Notes: a model not told the origin generated them from the letters alone. Numbered from the stretch's first letter, positions 1 to 9,567 are shown. The stretch is 64,000 bases of DNA from Rhodoferax sp. OV413 (GCF_900104385.1 NZ_FNJA01000002.1:434001-498000), one strand, 5' to 3'. Program-made: numbers and translations.

Positions 1-89
1 AGACCCCGCCCGCACCCCGCGTGCCGCAGGAGGTGATCGCCAAGACCGCCGCCAAGTACCAGGAAGCGCTGCAACGCCTCACGGCCTAG
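1..89 (+). CDS. 3' end of a gene, probably purC (SAICAR synthetase)
   Basis: Only the last 28 codons are present, in the frame that ends with TAG at 87-89. The tail contains PQEVIAKTAAKYQEALQRLT, which resembles the C-terminal helix of phosphoribosylaminoimidazole-succinocarboxamide synthase from Burkholderiales. The assignment rests on this short tail and on memory of the family, so it is tentative. The gene ends three bases before the bioA start. If it is purC, the purine genes are split here, since purE and purK lie near 18.6 kb. Confidence 0.45.
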   Translation, partial: TPPAPRVPQEVIAKTAAKYQEALQRLTA

Positions 90-92
90 GCC

Positions 93-1457
93 ATGGCCAG
101 CTCTCTGGTGGCGCGCAGCCTGGCGCACATCTGGCACCCCTGTACCCAGATGCAGCGCGCGGCCCAGGTGCCGCCGCTGCCCATGGTGCGCGGCCAGGGT
201 GTCTGGCTGTTTGACGAAGACGGAAATCGCTACTTTGACGCCATCAGTTCCTGGTGGGTGAACCTGTTCGGCCATGCCGACGCGCGCATCAACGCCGCCA
301 TCAAGGACCAGCTGGACACCTTGCCGCATGTGATGCTCGCAGGCTGCACCCATGCGCCGGCGGTGGAGCTGGCCGAGCGGCTGTCGGCCCTTACGCAAGG
401 CGTACTCGGCCACTGCTTCTTCGCCAGTGATGGCGCGTCTGCAGTGGAAATCGCGCTGAAGATGGCTTTCCACCACTGGCGTAACCGGGGGCTGGCCGAC
501 AAGCGCGAATTCGTCTGTCTGCGCCAGGGCTACCACGGCGAAACCCTGGGCGCGCTGGCCGTCACCGATGTGCAGATCTTCCGCGATGCCTACGACCCGC
601 TGCTGTTGCGTTCGCACCAGGTGATGTCGCCCGACGCGCGCCAGGCCTTGTCCGGCGAATCGGCGGCCGACGTGGCGCTACGCGCCGCGGCCGAGTTGCA
701 GTCCTTGCTCGAAGCGCGCCATGGCCAGATCGCCGCCCTCATTCTCGAGCCACTGGTGCAGGGCGCCGCCGGTATGGCCATGTACGACCCCGTCTATCTG
801 CGTGCCGTGCGGGCACTGTGCGACCAGTACCAGGTGCTGCTGATCGCCGACGAGATCGCCGTCGGCTGCGGCCGTAGCGGCACCTTCTTTGCGGTGGAGC
901 AGGCTGGCATCTGGCCCGATCTTCTGTGCCTGTCCAAAGGCATCAGCGGCGGCTACCTGCCGCTGTCCCTGGTGCTGTCGCGCGACAGCGTCTATGAGGC
1001 TTTTCTGGACGACGACGTGGCGCGCGGCTTTTTGCATTCGCATTCCTACACCGGCAACGCGCTGGCCTGCCGCGCCGCGCTGGCGGTGCTGGACCGGTTT
1101 GCCGAAGACGATGTGCTGAACCACAACCGCCAGCAAGCGACCATCCTCAGTGCCGGGTTGGTGCCCTTGCAGGCCGACCCGCGCGTCGAGAATTTCCGCC
1201 ACATCGGCATGATCTGGGCATTCGACGTGAAAGAGCCGCTGGCTGGTGCGCGCTTTGCCGAGCGCTTTCACCTGGCCGGCCGGGCCCGCGAGCTGCTGAT
1301 TCGCCCGATCGGCCGCACTGTGTATCTGCTGCCGCCGTATTTGCTGGACGCAGAGCTGTCGCCTTGGCTGGCCCAGCAGGTGATGGCCACGCTGGACGAC
1401 GTACTGAACCAAACCCCCACCGATGCTGATCGAGCACCTGAACCGCCAACTGCGTGA
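93..1457 (+). CDS. bioA: Adenosylmethionine-8-amino-7-oxononanoate aminotransferase
   Basis: This PLP enzyme converts 7-keto-8-aminopelargonate (KAPA) to diaminopelargonate, usually with S-adenosylmethionine as amino donor, in the biotin pathway. The 454-aa protein begins with the BioA hallmark HIWHPCTQM and has the class III aminotransferase core: [14 protein letters not shown], the aspartate segment [19 protein letters not shown], and the Schiff-base lysine K282 in [13 protein letters not shown]. Length matches the family (about 430-450 aa). The ATG at 93 is three bases after the preceding stop and puts the hallmark at the normal distance. The 3' end overlaps bioF by 35 bp in another frame, implying translational coupling. 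Confidence 0.96.
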   Translation: MASSLVARSLAHIWHPCTQMQRAAQVPPLPMVRGQGVWLFDEDGNRYFDAISSWWVNLFGHADARINAAIKDQLDTLPHVMLAGCTHAPAVELAERLSALTQGVLGHCFFASDGASAVEIALKMAFHHWRNRGLADKREFVCLRQGYHGETLGALAVTDVQIFRDAYDPLLLRSHQVMSPDARQALSGESAADVALRAAAELQSLLEARHGQIAALILEPLVQGAAGMAMYDPVYLRAVRALCDQYQVLLIADEIAVGCGRSGTFFAVEQAGIWPDLLCLSKGISGGYLPLSLVLSRDSVYEAFLDDDVARGFLHSHSYTGNALACRAALAVLDRFAEDDVLNHNRQQATILSAGLVPLQADPRVENFRHIGMIWAFDVKEPLAGARFAERFHLAGRARELLIRPIGRTVYLLPPYLLDAELSPWLAQQVMATLDDVLNQTPTDADRAPEPPTA

Positions 1458-2643
1458 GCGTGCCGAGCAGGCGCTGACCCGCAGCCGCCGCACGGCCGAG
1501 TCGCCGTGTGCGCCCCAGCAGCGCGTGGCGCGCGATGGCCAGCCGGCGCGCGAGATGCTGGCCTTCTGCAGCAACGACTACCTGGGCCTGGCCAACCACC
1601 CGGCCTTGATCGCTGCGCTGGCCGAGGGCGCACAGCGCTTCGGTGCGGGCAGCGGCGCCTCGCATCTGGTCAGCGGCCACTCCAGCGCGCACGCCAGGCT
1701 GGAAGCCGAACTGGCGGCCTGGATGGCGCCGAATATTCCTAACGCCCGGGCTTTGTACTTCTGCACCGGCTATATGGCAAACATGGCTCTGGCGCCCGCA
1801 CTTGCTGCGCAGGGTGCTACGATTTTTGCAGATAAGCTGAACCACGCCTCATTGGTCGACGGTGCGCTGTTGTCCAAGGCTACGCTGCAGCGATACGCCC
1901 ACCGCAACCTGGTGGTGTTGGAGCGCCAGCTCAGCGCCTGCGACAGTGCGATCAAGCTGATCGTCACCGACGCTGTGTTCAGCATGGACGGCGACCTGGC
2001 CGATTTGCCGGTGATGCTGGCGCTGGCCGAAAAATACGACGCCTGGCTGGTGGTCGACGACGCGCATGGCGTTGGCGTGCTGGGGCCGCAAGGCCGTGGC
2101 AGCCTCGCGCATTTCGGTCTGTGCAGCGAGCGGTTGATCTACATGGGCACGCTGGGCAAGGCCGCCGGCGTGGCCGGAGCCTTCATCGCCGCGCACCCGA
2201 CCATCGTGGAGTGGCTGGTGCAGACCGCGCGGCCCTACATCTACACGACGGCTGCGCCGCCCGCCATCGCCCACGCCGTCAGCGCCAGCCTGCTGGTGCT
2301 GGCCTCTGACGATGGCGCACAGCGCCGCGCCCATCTTGAACGCTTGGTGGGTTTGTTGCGCCGCCAGCTGACCTTGCTGATGGAGGCCCATCCTTCGCTG
2401 GGCTGGAGCCTGGCCGATTCGCACACCGCCATCCAGCCGCTGATCGTCGGCGACAACGCTGCCGCACTGGCCTTGTCGGCGGCGCTGGAGCGGCAAGGCC
2501 TGTGGGTGCCGGCGATCCGCCCGCCGACGGTGCCGGTAGGCACTGCACGGCTGCGCATAACCCTCAGCGCTTCGCACACGGTTCACGACGTTCTGCGCCT
2601 GGTCAATGGGCTGGCGCTGGCGGCCCAGGATCTGCATGTCTGA
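1423..2643 (+). CDS. bioF: 8-amino-7-oxononanoate synthase (KAPA synthase)
   Basis: This alpha-oxoamine synthase condenses a pimeloyl thioester with alanine to give KAPA. It is 406 aa, slightly longer than typical BioF. Visible features are [13 protein letters not shown] near the start, [19 protein letters not shown], the PLP-contacting [17 protein letters not shown], and the PLP lysine K246 in [14 protein letters not shown]. The start lies inside bioA and the stop overlaps bioD by 8 bp. A copy of the dispersed repeat is embedded around 1783-1830 without visibly disturbing the conserved protein. Confidence 0.95.
   Translation: MLIEHLNRQLRERAEQALTRSRRTAESPCAPQQRVARDGQPAREMLAFCSNDYLGLANHPALIAALAEGAQRFGAGSGASHLVSGHSSAHARLEAELAAWMAPNIPNARALYFCTGYMANMALAPALAAQGATIFADKLNHASLVDGALLSKATLQRYAHRNLVVLERQLSACDSAIKLIVTDAVFSMDGDLADLPVMLALAEKYDAWLVVDDAHGVGVLGPQGRGSLAHFGLCSERLIYMGTLGKAAGVAGAFIAAHPTIVEWLVQTARPYIYTTAAPPAIAHAVSASLLVLASDDGAQRRAHLERLVGLLRRQLTLLMEAHPSLGWSLADSHTAIQPLIVGDNAAALALSAALERQGLWVPAIRPPTVPVGTARLRITLSASHTVHDVLRLVNGLALAAQDLHV
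1783..1830 (-). repeat. Dispersed repeat copy inside bioF
   Basis: Read on the minus strand, this stretch has the pattern of the window's main repeat family: a TAGC half-site, GCGC, exactly 11 nt, GCGC, then CAGAGCC. It encodes residues about 121-136 of BioF, around [16 protein letters not shown], a region of normal length for the family. It is the most degenerate copy; the fixed spacing is the main support. Confidence 0.5.
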
Positions 2644-3328
2644 AATTTTTATTACGGGTACCGACACCGAAATCGGCAAGACCCGCATCAGCGCGGCGCT
2701 GCTGCATTGGTGCGCGCAACAGGGTTGGCGCAGCGCCGGCTTCAAGCCGGTGGCGGCGGGGCTGGAGGCCGATGGCAGCAACGAAGACGTGCAGGCGCTG
2801 CGCGCAGCCGGTTCGCTGGCGCTGAGCAGCGCCGAGGTCGGCCCGCTGCAGTTCCAGGCCGCCTGTGCGCCGCATATCGCCGCCGCGCTGGAAGGCCGGG
2901 CCATCGACCTGCCGACTCTGGTGCAACAGGCCCGCGCATTGGCTGCCCGTGCCGACGTGCTGGTGGTCGAAGGCGTGGGCGGCTTCTGCGTGCCGCTAGG
3001 CCCCGATGCCGACACCGCCGACTTGGCACTGTCGCTGGGCTATCCGGTAGTTTTGGTGGTCGGCCTGCGCCTGGGCTGCATCAGCCACGCCCTGCTGACG
3101 GCCGAGGCGATCCGCGCCCGTGGCCTGCGGCTGGCCGGCTGGGTGGCGAATACGGTCGATCCGCAAATGGCCCATTTGCAGGCCAATCTGGACACGCTGT
3201 GCCACGAATTCACGCGCCGGCACCAGGCGCCGTGCCTAGGCGTAGTGCCGCGCCTGGCCGAGCCGACGCCGGCTGCCGTCGCCGCGCACCTGGATGTCGC
3301 CGCCTTGCACAGATTGTTTTCCGCATGA
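2636..3328 (+). CDS. bioD: Dethiobiotin synthetase
   Basis: This ATP-dependent carboxylase closes the ureido ring of diaminopelargonate to give dethiobiotin. It is 230 aa. The P-loop GTDTEIGKT (K15) is right at the N-terminus, as in all BioD proteins, followed by FKPVAAGLE and the [12 protein letters not shown] segment. The ATG at 2636 was chosen over a longer in-frame start because it places the P-loop at the usual position and gives the 8-bp ATGTCTGA overlap with the bioF stop. Its stop overlaps the P450 start as ATGA. bioB and the bioC/bioH genes are not in the window. Confidence 0.95.
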   Translation: MSEIFITGTDTEIGKTRISAALLHWCAQQGWRSAGFKPVAAGLEADGSNEDVQALRAAGSLALSSAEVGPLQFQAACAPHIAAALEGRAIDLPTLVQQARALAARADVLVVEGVGGFCVPLGPDADTADLALSLGYPVVLVVGLRLGCISHALLTAEAIRARGLRLAGWVANTVDPQMAHLQANLDTLCHEFTRRHQAPCLGVVPRLAEPTPAAVAAHLDVAALHRLFSA

Positions 3329-4542
3329 CCCCGATTGCGCCTTTTGTCGACGCCGCCTTTCTGGCCAATCCCTATCCGGCCTACCAAGCGCTGCGCGAGG
3401 CCGGGCCCATCCACTGGAGCACCGAATTCTTCGGCGGCGCCTGGCTGCTGACGCGCCATGCCGATGTTGAGCAGGTGCTGCGCGACCCGCGTTTCTCGGC
3501 GCAGCGCACCGGTGGCTGGGTGAACGACCGCGAGCAAGAAAAAGGCGAGTTGGCCGGCTTCCAGCAGCTGTTCGCCCGCGCCATGCTGTTCCTCGATGCG
3601 CCCGACCATGGCCGCATCCGCAAGGTGCTGAATGCCGGCTTCAAACCCGAAGCGATCCAGGCGCTGCTGCCGCACATTGAGCAGACCGTTAGCGAGCTGC
3701 TGGACGCGGTCGACGGCCAGCCCAGCTTCGACTTCATGCAGGCCGTAGCGCGCCCGCTGCCGGTGCGCGTCATCGCCAAGATGATGGGCATAGACCCCGA
3801 TGCGAACGCCGATTTCGTCGCATGGTCGGACGACCTGGCGGTCTTCATCGGCGCGCCGCTGGCGACCCACGCGCAGGCGCGCCGCGCCCAGGCCAGTCTG
3901 CTGGCCATGGGCCGCTATTTCGAAACCCTGGTGGCGCAGCGCCGCCAGAATCCCGGTGACGACCTTGTCAGCCGCTTGTTGCAGGCCGAAGACGCGGGCG
4001 ACATCCACAGCCACGCCGAGCTGCTGGCCCAGTGCGCGATGCTGCTGTTCGCCGGCCATGAGACCACGCGCAATCTGCTGGGCAACGGCCTGTATGCCTT
4101 GCTGAGTAACTCCGATCAATGGCAGCGCCTGCAACAAGACCCCGGCTTGCTGCCGGGCGCGGTGCGCGAGCTGCTGCGCTTCGACAGTCCGGTGCAGTAC
4201 ACCGGCCGCCGCGTCGCCGCGGATATGGAATTGCACGGCCAACGGCTGCGCCGGGGCGATCTGGTGGTGCCGCTGATCGGCGCAGCGAACCGCGACCCGG
4301 CACGGCATCCCGAGCCGGACCGGCTGGATGTGGCCGGGCGTGATGGTGGTTCGGTGTCCTTCGGCTCGGGCGCGCACGTCTGCATTGGTGCCATGCTGAC
4401 GCGGGTGGAGGCGGAGATCACTTTCAGGCTGCTGTTGCAGCGGTTTCCCGATTTGCGCTTGGGTGAAGCTGCAGTGCAGTGGGTGGCGAATCCGGCTTAT
4501 CGGGGCGTAGTGGCGTTGCCGGTGAATGTGGGTAGCTCTTGA
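3325..4542 (+). CDS. Cytochrome P450 at the end of the biotin operon
   Basis: A soluble bacterial P450 of 405 aa with no membrane anchor. Diagnostic motifs are intact: I-helix AGHETT at 243-248, ExxR as E282-L-L-R285, and the haem loop FGSGAHVCIG with ligand Cys353. The start ATGA overlaps the bioD stop, and no terminator lies between, so it is co-transcribed and probably translationally coupled with bioAFD. In Bacillus the P450 BioI cleaves long acyl-ACP to supply pimelate for BioF, so a comparable role is a reasonable inference. Sequence alone does not separate it from other class I P450s. No ferredoxin or reductase is adjacent. Confidence 0.9.
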   Translation: MTPIAPFVDAAFLANPYPAYQALREAGPIHWSTEFFGGAWLLTRHADVEQVLRDPRFSAQRTGGWVNDREQEKGELAGFQQLFARAMLFLDAPDHGRIRKVLNAGFKPEAIQALLPHIEQTVSELLDAVDGQPSFDFMQAVARPLPVRVIAKMMGIDPDANADFVAWSDDLAVFIGAPLATHAQARRAQASLLAMGRYFETLVAQRRQNPGDDLVSRLLQAEDAGDIHSHAELLAQCAMLLFAGHETTRNLLGNGLYALLSNSDQWQRLQQDPGLLPGAVRELLRFDSPVQYTGRRVAADMELHGQRLRRGDLVVPLIGAANRDPARHPEPDRLDVAGRDGGSVSFGSGAHVCIGAMLTRVEAEITFRLLLQRFPDLRLGEAAVQWVANPAYRGVVALPVNVGSS

Positions 4543-4580
4543 ACGCTGGCGAGAGATCTTGCCTCTAGCCGGAAATCTGC

Positions 4581-5336
4581 TCACTTGCCGAACATGCGGT
4601 CGCAGGCGTTCGTCAGGTGCTGGCGCATGGCCAGTTCAGCCGCCCCACTGTCGTGGCGCTGCAGCGCATGCAGGACGGCCTCGTGTTCCGCCTGCACCGT
4701 CTTCTGGCGGTCCCTGCTCTTGAGCAGTGAGAGATTGCGCATCATGTTCATGCTGAACAGCAACTGCTCCTGCATGGATGCAATGGCCGAGACGAAGAAC
4801 TGGTTTTTTGAGGCCCTGGCCACGGCGAGGTGGAACTCGAAGTCCTCATTCGCCCCCAGCGCCTGCTCGGCCACCACGGTGTTGAGTTGGGCGTAGGCGC
4901 GCTCGATCTCCGCCAGGCTGGCGTCGTCGACTTGTTTGGCCGCCAACGCGGCCGCACCCGACTCCACAACAATGCGGAAGTCAAAGCAGCGCCGCAGGTC
5001 GGAGATGGATTCGAGCGGTGCAAAACGAGGGATGTTCGGGTCGGGAAGCCGGGTGACAAAGGTGCCCGAACCCTGGCGGCTGGTGATGATGCCATCGGCC
5101 CGCAAACGCGACAGGGCTTCGCGGATGGTGGGGCGTGACGCGGTAAAACGTTCGGTCAGCGCTTGCTCGGTGGGTAGCCGGTTGTGCCGGCTGGTGGTGG
5201 GCCGCGTCAAGCGACTTTCGTCCAATGCCTGGTCGGCAGAGGGCTGGCCTCCTTCAGTCAACTCGCCGCGCATGATGCTGCCCAGAATTTCGCGGTAAAC
5301 GCGGTCCACGAGGCTGGTAGTCGGGCGGTCAGTCAT
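4581..5336 (-). CDS. GntR family regulator (FCD/FadR-type) of the sugar-acid locus
   Basis: A 251-aa repressor-type protein with an N-terminal winged helix (RLPTEQALTERF, then ASRPTIREALSRLRADGIITSRQGSGTFV) and a C-terminal FCD ligand-binding domain with FRIVVESGAAALAA and the histidines of FEFHLAVARA and AEHEAVLHAL. The ATG at 5336 is used because sequence upstream of it has no relation to the family. Between helix 1 and the LPTEQ segment there are about 22 extra residues, unusual for GntR proteins. The gene lies 25 bp downstream of the DapA-like lyase on the same strand and probably controls the divergent promoters at 6283-6513. Confidence 0.88.
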   Translation of the reverse strand: MTDRPTTSLVDRVYREILGSIMRGELTEGGQPSADQALDESRLTRPTTSRHNRLPTEQALTERFTASRPTIREALSRLRADGIITSRQGSGTFVTRLPDPNIPRFAPLESISDLRRCFDFRIVVESGAAALAAKQVDDASLAEIERAYAQLNTVVAEQALGANEDFEFHLAVARASKNQFFVSAIASMQEQLLFSMNMMRNLSLLKSRDRQKTVQAEHEAVLHALQRHDSGAAELAMRQHLTNACDRMFGK

Positions 5337-5361
5337 GGCGTGAGTAGGCTGGTTAGAGTTT

Positions 5362-6282
5362 TCAAAGCCGTTGGTCGGCGGCCAAAAGAGTGGCCGCGAC
5401 GGTCTTGATCTCGGCCATCCGGTCTGCGGGCGAGGCGCTGAGTAGCGGCAGGTGCGCACCCATGTCGGCTACTCCGCTGAGTGTGACGGCATCGTGTAGC
5501 ACGCGGATCAGCGAGATCGAGTCACGCAGGGTTTCCAGAGGCATGAAGGCGTCGTACAAAGTCTGCGTGCGTGCTGTGTCGGCATGTTTGAGCGCCTGCA
5601 GCAAGGCCATACAGGCCTTGGGCGCAATACAGCCCGAACCGGTGGTGAAGGAGGCCAGGCCAAACTGGCTCACATGCGCCGGCGCAGGCCGTTCTCCCAT
5701 GCCACTGACGATGCGGGCGGGCGTAATGCGATCTACCAATGCCCGGAGGTAGGGGTCGTTGACGGGGTCGTCGCGCACGATGGCGTACTTGACGGCCAGA
5801 ATCCGCCCGCTGTCCACCAGCCGGCCCAAGGTGGCCACGTCCAGGTACTGCTCACTCTTGATGTAGAGCGTGACCGGGATGCCAGCGGTGTCCACAAAAC
5901 GCGAGATTCCATCGGCCACACCTTCGGGCGTGGTGAAGCCCTGCATGGGCAGAACCATGGCTGTGCGGTAGCGGCTGCCACGCAGCAGTTGCGCCTGGTC
6001 CATCATTTTTCCGAAGTCCGGGCCAATGGCCGGGATCACCCGCGTGGTGTCGGACGCGCTGTCGGCCAGTTGCTCCAGCAGCAAGGCGTAGTCAGCCATC
6101 GAGGTGTGGTAGAGGTTGGCGTTGCCACCGTAGAGCAGAGTGCGGATGCCACCGGCTTCGATGTGGCGGATGAGCTGGCGGTTTTGCGCCTCGTCAATCG
6201 ACAAGTCGGCGCGCCGGGCCAGCGGTGGCACGGCCAGAACGGAGGTGGAAAACTCGTCAACATGCAAGGGTGCGATGTTCAT
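5362..6282 (-). CDS. DapA-family lyase/dehydratase, probably for a 2-keto-3-deoxy sugar acid
   Basis: A 306-aa TIM-barrel protein of the dihydrodipicolinate synthase/N-acetylneuraminate lyase family. The Schiff-base lysine is in GRILAVKYAIV, the catalytic tyrosine in PVTLYIKS, and the family GG(N) loop in LLYGGNANLYHT. It is divergent from biosynthetic DapA. With dehydratases of the DgoD and GudD types across the intergenic region, the likely substrate is a 2-dehydro-3-deoxy aldonate or 5-dehydro-4-deoxyglucarate; the exact one cannot be read from sequence. It forms an operon with the GntR gene and is divergent from the transporter operon. Confidence 0.82.
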   Translation of the reverse strand: MNIAPLHVDEFSTSVLAVPPLARRADLSIDEAQNRQLIRHIEAGGIRTLLYGGNANLYHTSMADYALLLEQLADSASDTTRVIPAIGPDFGKMMDQAQLLRGSRYRTAMVLPMQGFTTPEGVADGISRFVDTAGIPVTLYIKSEQYLDVATLGRLVDSGRILAVKYAIVRDDPVNDPYLRALVDRITPARIVSGMGERPAPAHVSQFGLASFTTGSGCIAPKACMALLQALKHADTARTQTLYDAFMPLETLRDSISLIRVLHDAVTLSGVADMGAHLPLLSASPADRMAEIKTVAATLLAADQRL

Positions 6283-6513
6283 GGATACCTCGGGATGGTG
6301 GTGGTTCCAGGACGGATAAGCGTCCCATGGGGATGATCAAAAGTGCTTTAGATTGTATGGAATCTTCAGAATTTGTCAGGCAAATTTGTTGTTGTTGATT
6401 TCTACTGGTGGCTTTGTCTTCACATTTCCCCGAGTAAAGCAGGATTGACAAGCAAAAATTCGTCTGACAAAGTGGTGTCGGTCGGGGTTCGAACACTTAT
6501 TCGGAGACAAGCC
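6283..6513. promoter_or_regulatory. Divergent promoter region of the sugar-acid locus
   Basis: 231 bp between the DapA-like gene and the binding-protein gene, noticeably AT-richer than its surroundings. Two matching 8-bp arms face each other: TTTGTCAG at 6372-6379 and CTGACAAA at 6464-6471. A TTGACA hexamer lies at 6445-6450. A GGAG ribosome-binding site sits about 8 bases before the ATG at 6514. These are candidate elements for the adjacent GntR regulator; binding is inferred. Confidence 0.5.
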
Positions 6514-8472
6514 ATGAAAGAAGAGACAAGAACAAGCTTGGGTGGTATGCGTGCAGGCCGACGCACCGTGCTCAAGGGCTTCGCTGGCGCCGCGGCCCTG
6601 GCGGGCATGGGGCAGTCAGCGCTTGCCCAGCAAGCCAAGGAAGCCCCCGCACTGGCCAAGCTGGTGGCGGACGGCAAATTGCCTGCGCTGGCCCAGCGTC
6701 TGCCCGCGACACCGCTGGTCATTCAGGCGGAGAAAGTGGGCGTTTACGGCGGCGCCCTGCGCAGGGGGTTGCGCGGCAGTGCCGACCACAATGGCATTTT
6801 GCGGCTGGTAGGCAACCAGGGGCTGGTGCGCTGGAACCTGGCGTTTACCGAAGTCTTGCCCAACGTGGCCGAAAAATGGGAGGTCAATGCCACCTCCACC
6901 GAGTTTATTTTCTATTTGCGCAAGGGCATGAAGTGGTCGGACGGCAAGCCCTTCACGGCCGACGATGTCGTTTTTTCGATTGAAGATTGCGCCAAAAACA
7001 CCGATTTGTTCAAGACGCCTCCGGGCACGCTGGTGATTTCCGGCAAGCCCGTCGTGGCCAGCAAAATCGATGAGACCACGGTGAAGTTCACCTTCCCCGC
7101 CTCTTACGCCATGTTTTTGGAGCAACTGGCCACGCCACTGGGCCAATACCCCACGCTGTACGCCAAACATTACGCCAGCCAGTTCCATCCCAAGTACAAC
7201 AGCAACGTGGCGGCACAAGCCAAAGCGGCCAACCTGTCGGACTGGACGGCCCTGTTCCGCAGCAAATGTGGCGACATCGAAATCCCTGCACGCTGGGGCA
7301 ATGTGGACAAACCCACGCTGGACCCCTGGGTGGTGACCGAAGCCTATACCGGCGGTGTGACGCGCGTGGTGATGGACCGCAACGCCTACTTCTGGCAGGT
7401 GGACCAAAGCGGCCAGCAACTGCCCTACATCGACAAGCTCAGTTTCAGCATTGCGCAAGATGTGGAGTCGCTGATGCTAGACGCCCTGTCGGGCAAGCTG
7501 GACATCCAGGAACGCCATATCGACTCGCTGCAGAACAAGCCCACGCTGTCGCAAAACCAGCAAAAAGGCGGCTACCGTCTGGTGGAGTTGGAGGCAACCA
7601 GCGCCCAGCAGGTGCAGATCTACCTGAACCTGACGCACAAAGACCCGAAGATGCGCGAGATGTTCGGCAACAAGCAGTTCCGCCAGGCGCTGTCGCTGGG
7701 TATCAACCGCAAGGAAATCATTGATTTGGTGTACCTCGGCCAGTCTGAGCCCTACCAGACCGGTCCTCGCCCCGGCCACCCCTGGTACAACGAAAAGCTG
7801 TCCCGCCAGTTCACCAACTTTGACCCCAAACAGGCCAACGAAATTCTGGACAAAATTGGCTATGCCAAGCGTGACGCGCAGAAGTTCCGCCTGCGCCCGG
7901 ATGGCCAGCGGGTTTTCTTCTCGATTGACGTGATCCCCACACTCTACCCAGACGCCGTGGACACGCTGGAGCTGGTGAAGCGGCACTGGGCCGACATCGG
8001 TGTCGACATGAAGGTCAATACCATCGAGCGCGCCTTGTTCTATACGCGTGGCGACAACAATGACCATGACGGAGCCACTTGGCCCGGCCCGGGTGGACTG
8101 GACCCGATGCTGGACCCCCGTGATTATTTTGCCCAGCACCCGCAGGGCTCGCGTTATGCAATCCCCTGGACCATCTGGTTTGCCTCCAATGGCAAAGACG
8201 GCCAGGAGCCGCCAGAAAGCCAGAAGCAGCGCAAGAAGCTGTTTGACGAAGCGCTGGCCACCGCCGACCTGAAGAAACGCGGCGAGGCCATGAAAAAGGT
8301 GTTCGACCTGTGTGCGGATGCCTATGAAACTATTGGTGTTTGCCTTGCGGTCAACACCTTCGGCATCGTCAAGAACAATCTGCAAAACGTGCCCAAGAAG
8401 TATCCCAATTCGTGGACCTGGCCCAACCCTGGACCTGCGCTGCCACAGCAGTTCTTCTTCACCCGGACTTGA
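6514..8472 (+). CDS. ABC transporter solute-binding protein, family 5, Tat-exported
   Basis: A 652-aa periplasmic binding protein of the peptide/nickel/oligosaccharide class (SBP_bac_5). The N-terminus has a twin-arginine signal, GRRTVLKGFAGAAALAGM, ending near ALAQQ, so it is probably exported folded. FIFYLRKGMKWSDGKPFTADDVVFSIED is the family signature region (residues about 128-155). The ATG at 6514 follows GGAGACAAGCC; longer in-frame starts lack a signal. Length above 600 aa matches the subgroup often found beside sugar-acid enzymes rather than classical DppA (about 530 aa). With the two permeases and the fused ATPase it forms one importer; the cargo is inferred to be an acidic sugar or oligosaccharide. 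Confidence 0.88.
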   Translation: MKEETRTSLGGMRAGRRTVLKGFAGAAALAGMGQSALAQQAKEAPALAKLVADGKLPALAQRLPATPLVIQAEKVGVYGGALRRGLRGSADHNGILRLVGNQGLVRWNLAFTEVLPNVAEKWEVNATSTEFIFYLRKGMKWSDGKPFTADDVVFSIEDCAKNTDLFKTPPGTLVISGKPVVASKIDETTVKFTFPASYAMFLEQLATPLGQYPTLYAKHYASQFHPKYNSNVAAQAKAANLSDWTALFRSKCGDIEIPARWGNVDKPTLDPWVVTEAYTGGVTRVVMDRNAYFWQVDQSGQQLPYIDKLSFSIAQDVESLMLDALSGKLDIQERHIDSLQNKPTLSQNQQKGGYRLVELEATSAQQVQIYLNLTHKDPKMREMFGNKQFRQALSLGINRKEIIDLVYLGQSEPYQTGPRPGHPWYNEKLSRQFTNFDPKQANEILDKIGYAKRDAQKFRLRPDGQRVFFSIDVIPTLYPDAVDTLELVKRHWADIGVDMKVNTIERALFYTRGDNNDHDGATWPGPGGLDPMLDPRDYFAQHPQGSRYAIPWTIWFASNGKDGQEPPESQKQRKKLFDEALATADLKKRGEAMKKVFDLCADAYETIGVCLAVNTFGIVKNNLQNVPKKYPNSWTWPNPGPALPQQFFFTRT

Positions 8473-8580
8473 CCCGGCACACCGCGTTTGCAGCCCACAC
8501 CCAGGACGTGTACAGGCCGCGAACCGGCTGGTGGTTGACGCCACCGGCAGGTTTGTGCGCCGCTTTCAAGGGATACCGAT

Positions 8581-9567
8581 ATGTTCGTTTTTATCGTCAA
8601 GCGGATGCTGTGGATGCTGCCATTTCTGCTGGCCATCAGCTTTCTGTCGTTCGTGTTGATCCAGCTGCCGCCCGGCGACTACGTCACGACCTACATCGCC
8701 ACGCTGGCGGCCTCCAACGAGGTGGTGGACCAGGCCACGGCAGCAGATCTTCGCAACCGGTTTGGCCTGGACCAGCCCATGATCGTCCAGTACTGGAAGT
8801 GGATTTCCAACATCGTTTTACACGGTGACTTTGGTCTGAGTTTCGAGTGGCAACAGCCGGTAGGTGACCTGATCTGGGAGCGCATGGCCTTGACGTTGTT
8901 GCTCACCTTCTCGACGCTGCTGGTGACCTGGGGCATTGCCTTGCCCATCGGCGTGTTCTCTGCGGTAAAGAAGTATTCGATTGGCGACTATGTGGTGACC
9001 TTTCTCTCGTTTCTTGGCCTGGCCGTGCCCAGCTTTCTGCTGGCTCTGGTGCTGATGTATGTCGCAGCGGTCGAATTCGGGCAGAACGTGGGGGGCTTGT
9101 TTTCAGACCAGTACCTCACCGCCCCCTGGAGCATGGCCAAGGTGGTGGATCTGATGCAGCATCTGTGGATCCCGGTGATCATCCTGGCCGTGTCGGGGAC
9201 GGCTAGCCTGATCCGGGTGATGCGCGCCAATATGCTCGACGAGCTGAACCGACCCTATGTGACCACGGCCCGCGCCAAGGGGCTGTCGGAGTTCACGCTG
9301 CTGGTCAAGTACCCGATGCGCATGGCGCTCAACCCCTTCATCTCCACCATCGCCTGGCTGCTGCCCAACCTGGTTTCGGGTTCCATCATCGTGGCCATCG
9401 TGCTGAGCCTGCCCACGGCCGGCCCCCTGCTGCTGCAATCGCTGATGAGCCAGGACATGTACCTGGCGGGTGCTTTCATCCTGCTGATCTGCGTGCTGAC
9501 CGTTACGGGCTCGTTGATCAGTGACATTCTGCTGGCGCTGGTTGACCCGCGCATCCGTCTTGAGTAA
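8581..9567 (+). CDS. ABC transporter permease, DppB/OppB type
   Basis: A 328-aa inner-membrane subunit with an N-terminal membrane helix (residues about 9-31), a periplasmic segment, and five further helices. The cytoplasmic coupling motif is at ARAKGLSEFTLLVKYPMRMALNPF. PPGDYVTTYIA after the first helix is typical of DppB-like permeases of this subgroup. It lies 108 bp after the binding-protein stop; that gap holds an AAGGGATA ribosome-binding site but no obvious terminator. It pairs with the next gene to form the membrane pore. Confidence 0.9.
   Translation: MFVFIVKRMLWMLPFLLAISFLSFVLIQLPPGDYVTTYIATLAASNEVVDQATAADLRNRFGLDQPMIVQYWKWISNIVLHGDFGLSFEWQQPVGDLIWERMALTLLLTFSTLLVTWGIALPIGVFSAVKKYSIGDYVVTFLSFLGLAVPSFLLALVLMYVAAVEFGQNVGGLFSDQYLTAPWSMAKVVDLMQHLWIPVIILAVSGTASLIRVMRANMLDELNRPYVTTARAKGLSEFTLLVKYPMRMALNPFISTIAWLLPNLVSGSIIVAIVLSLPTAGPLLLQSLMSQDMYLAGAFILLICVLTVTGSLISDILLALVDPRIRLE

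Noticed and set aside
3040-4584. A 514-codon minus-strand frame over bioD and the P450
   Set aside because: Antisense to two genes with intact catalytic motifs.
5362-6282. Biosynthetic dapA (lysine pathway)
   Set aside because: The sequence is divergent from DapA and the genomic context is sugar-acid catabolism with a GntR regulator.
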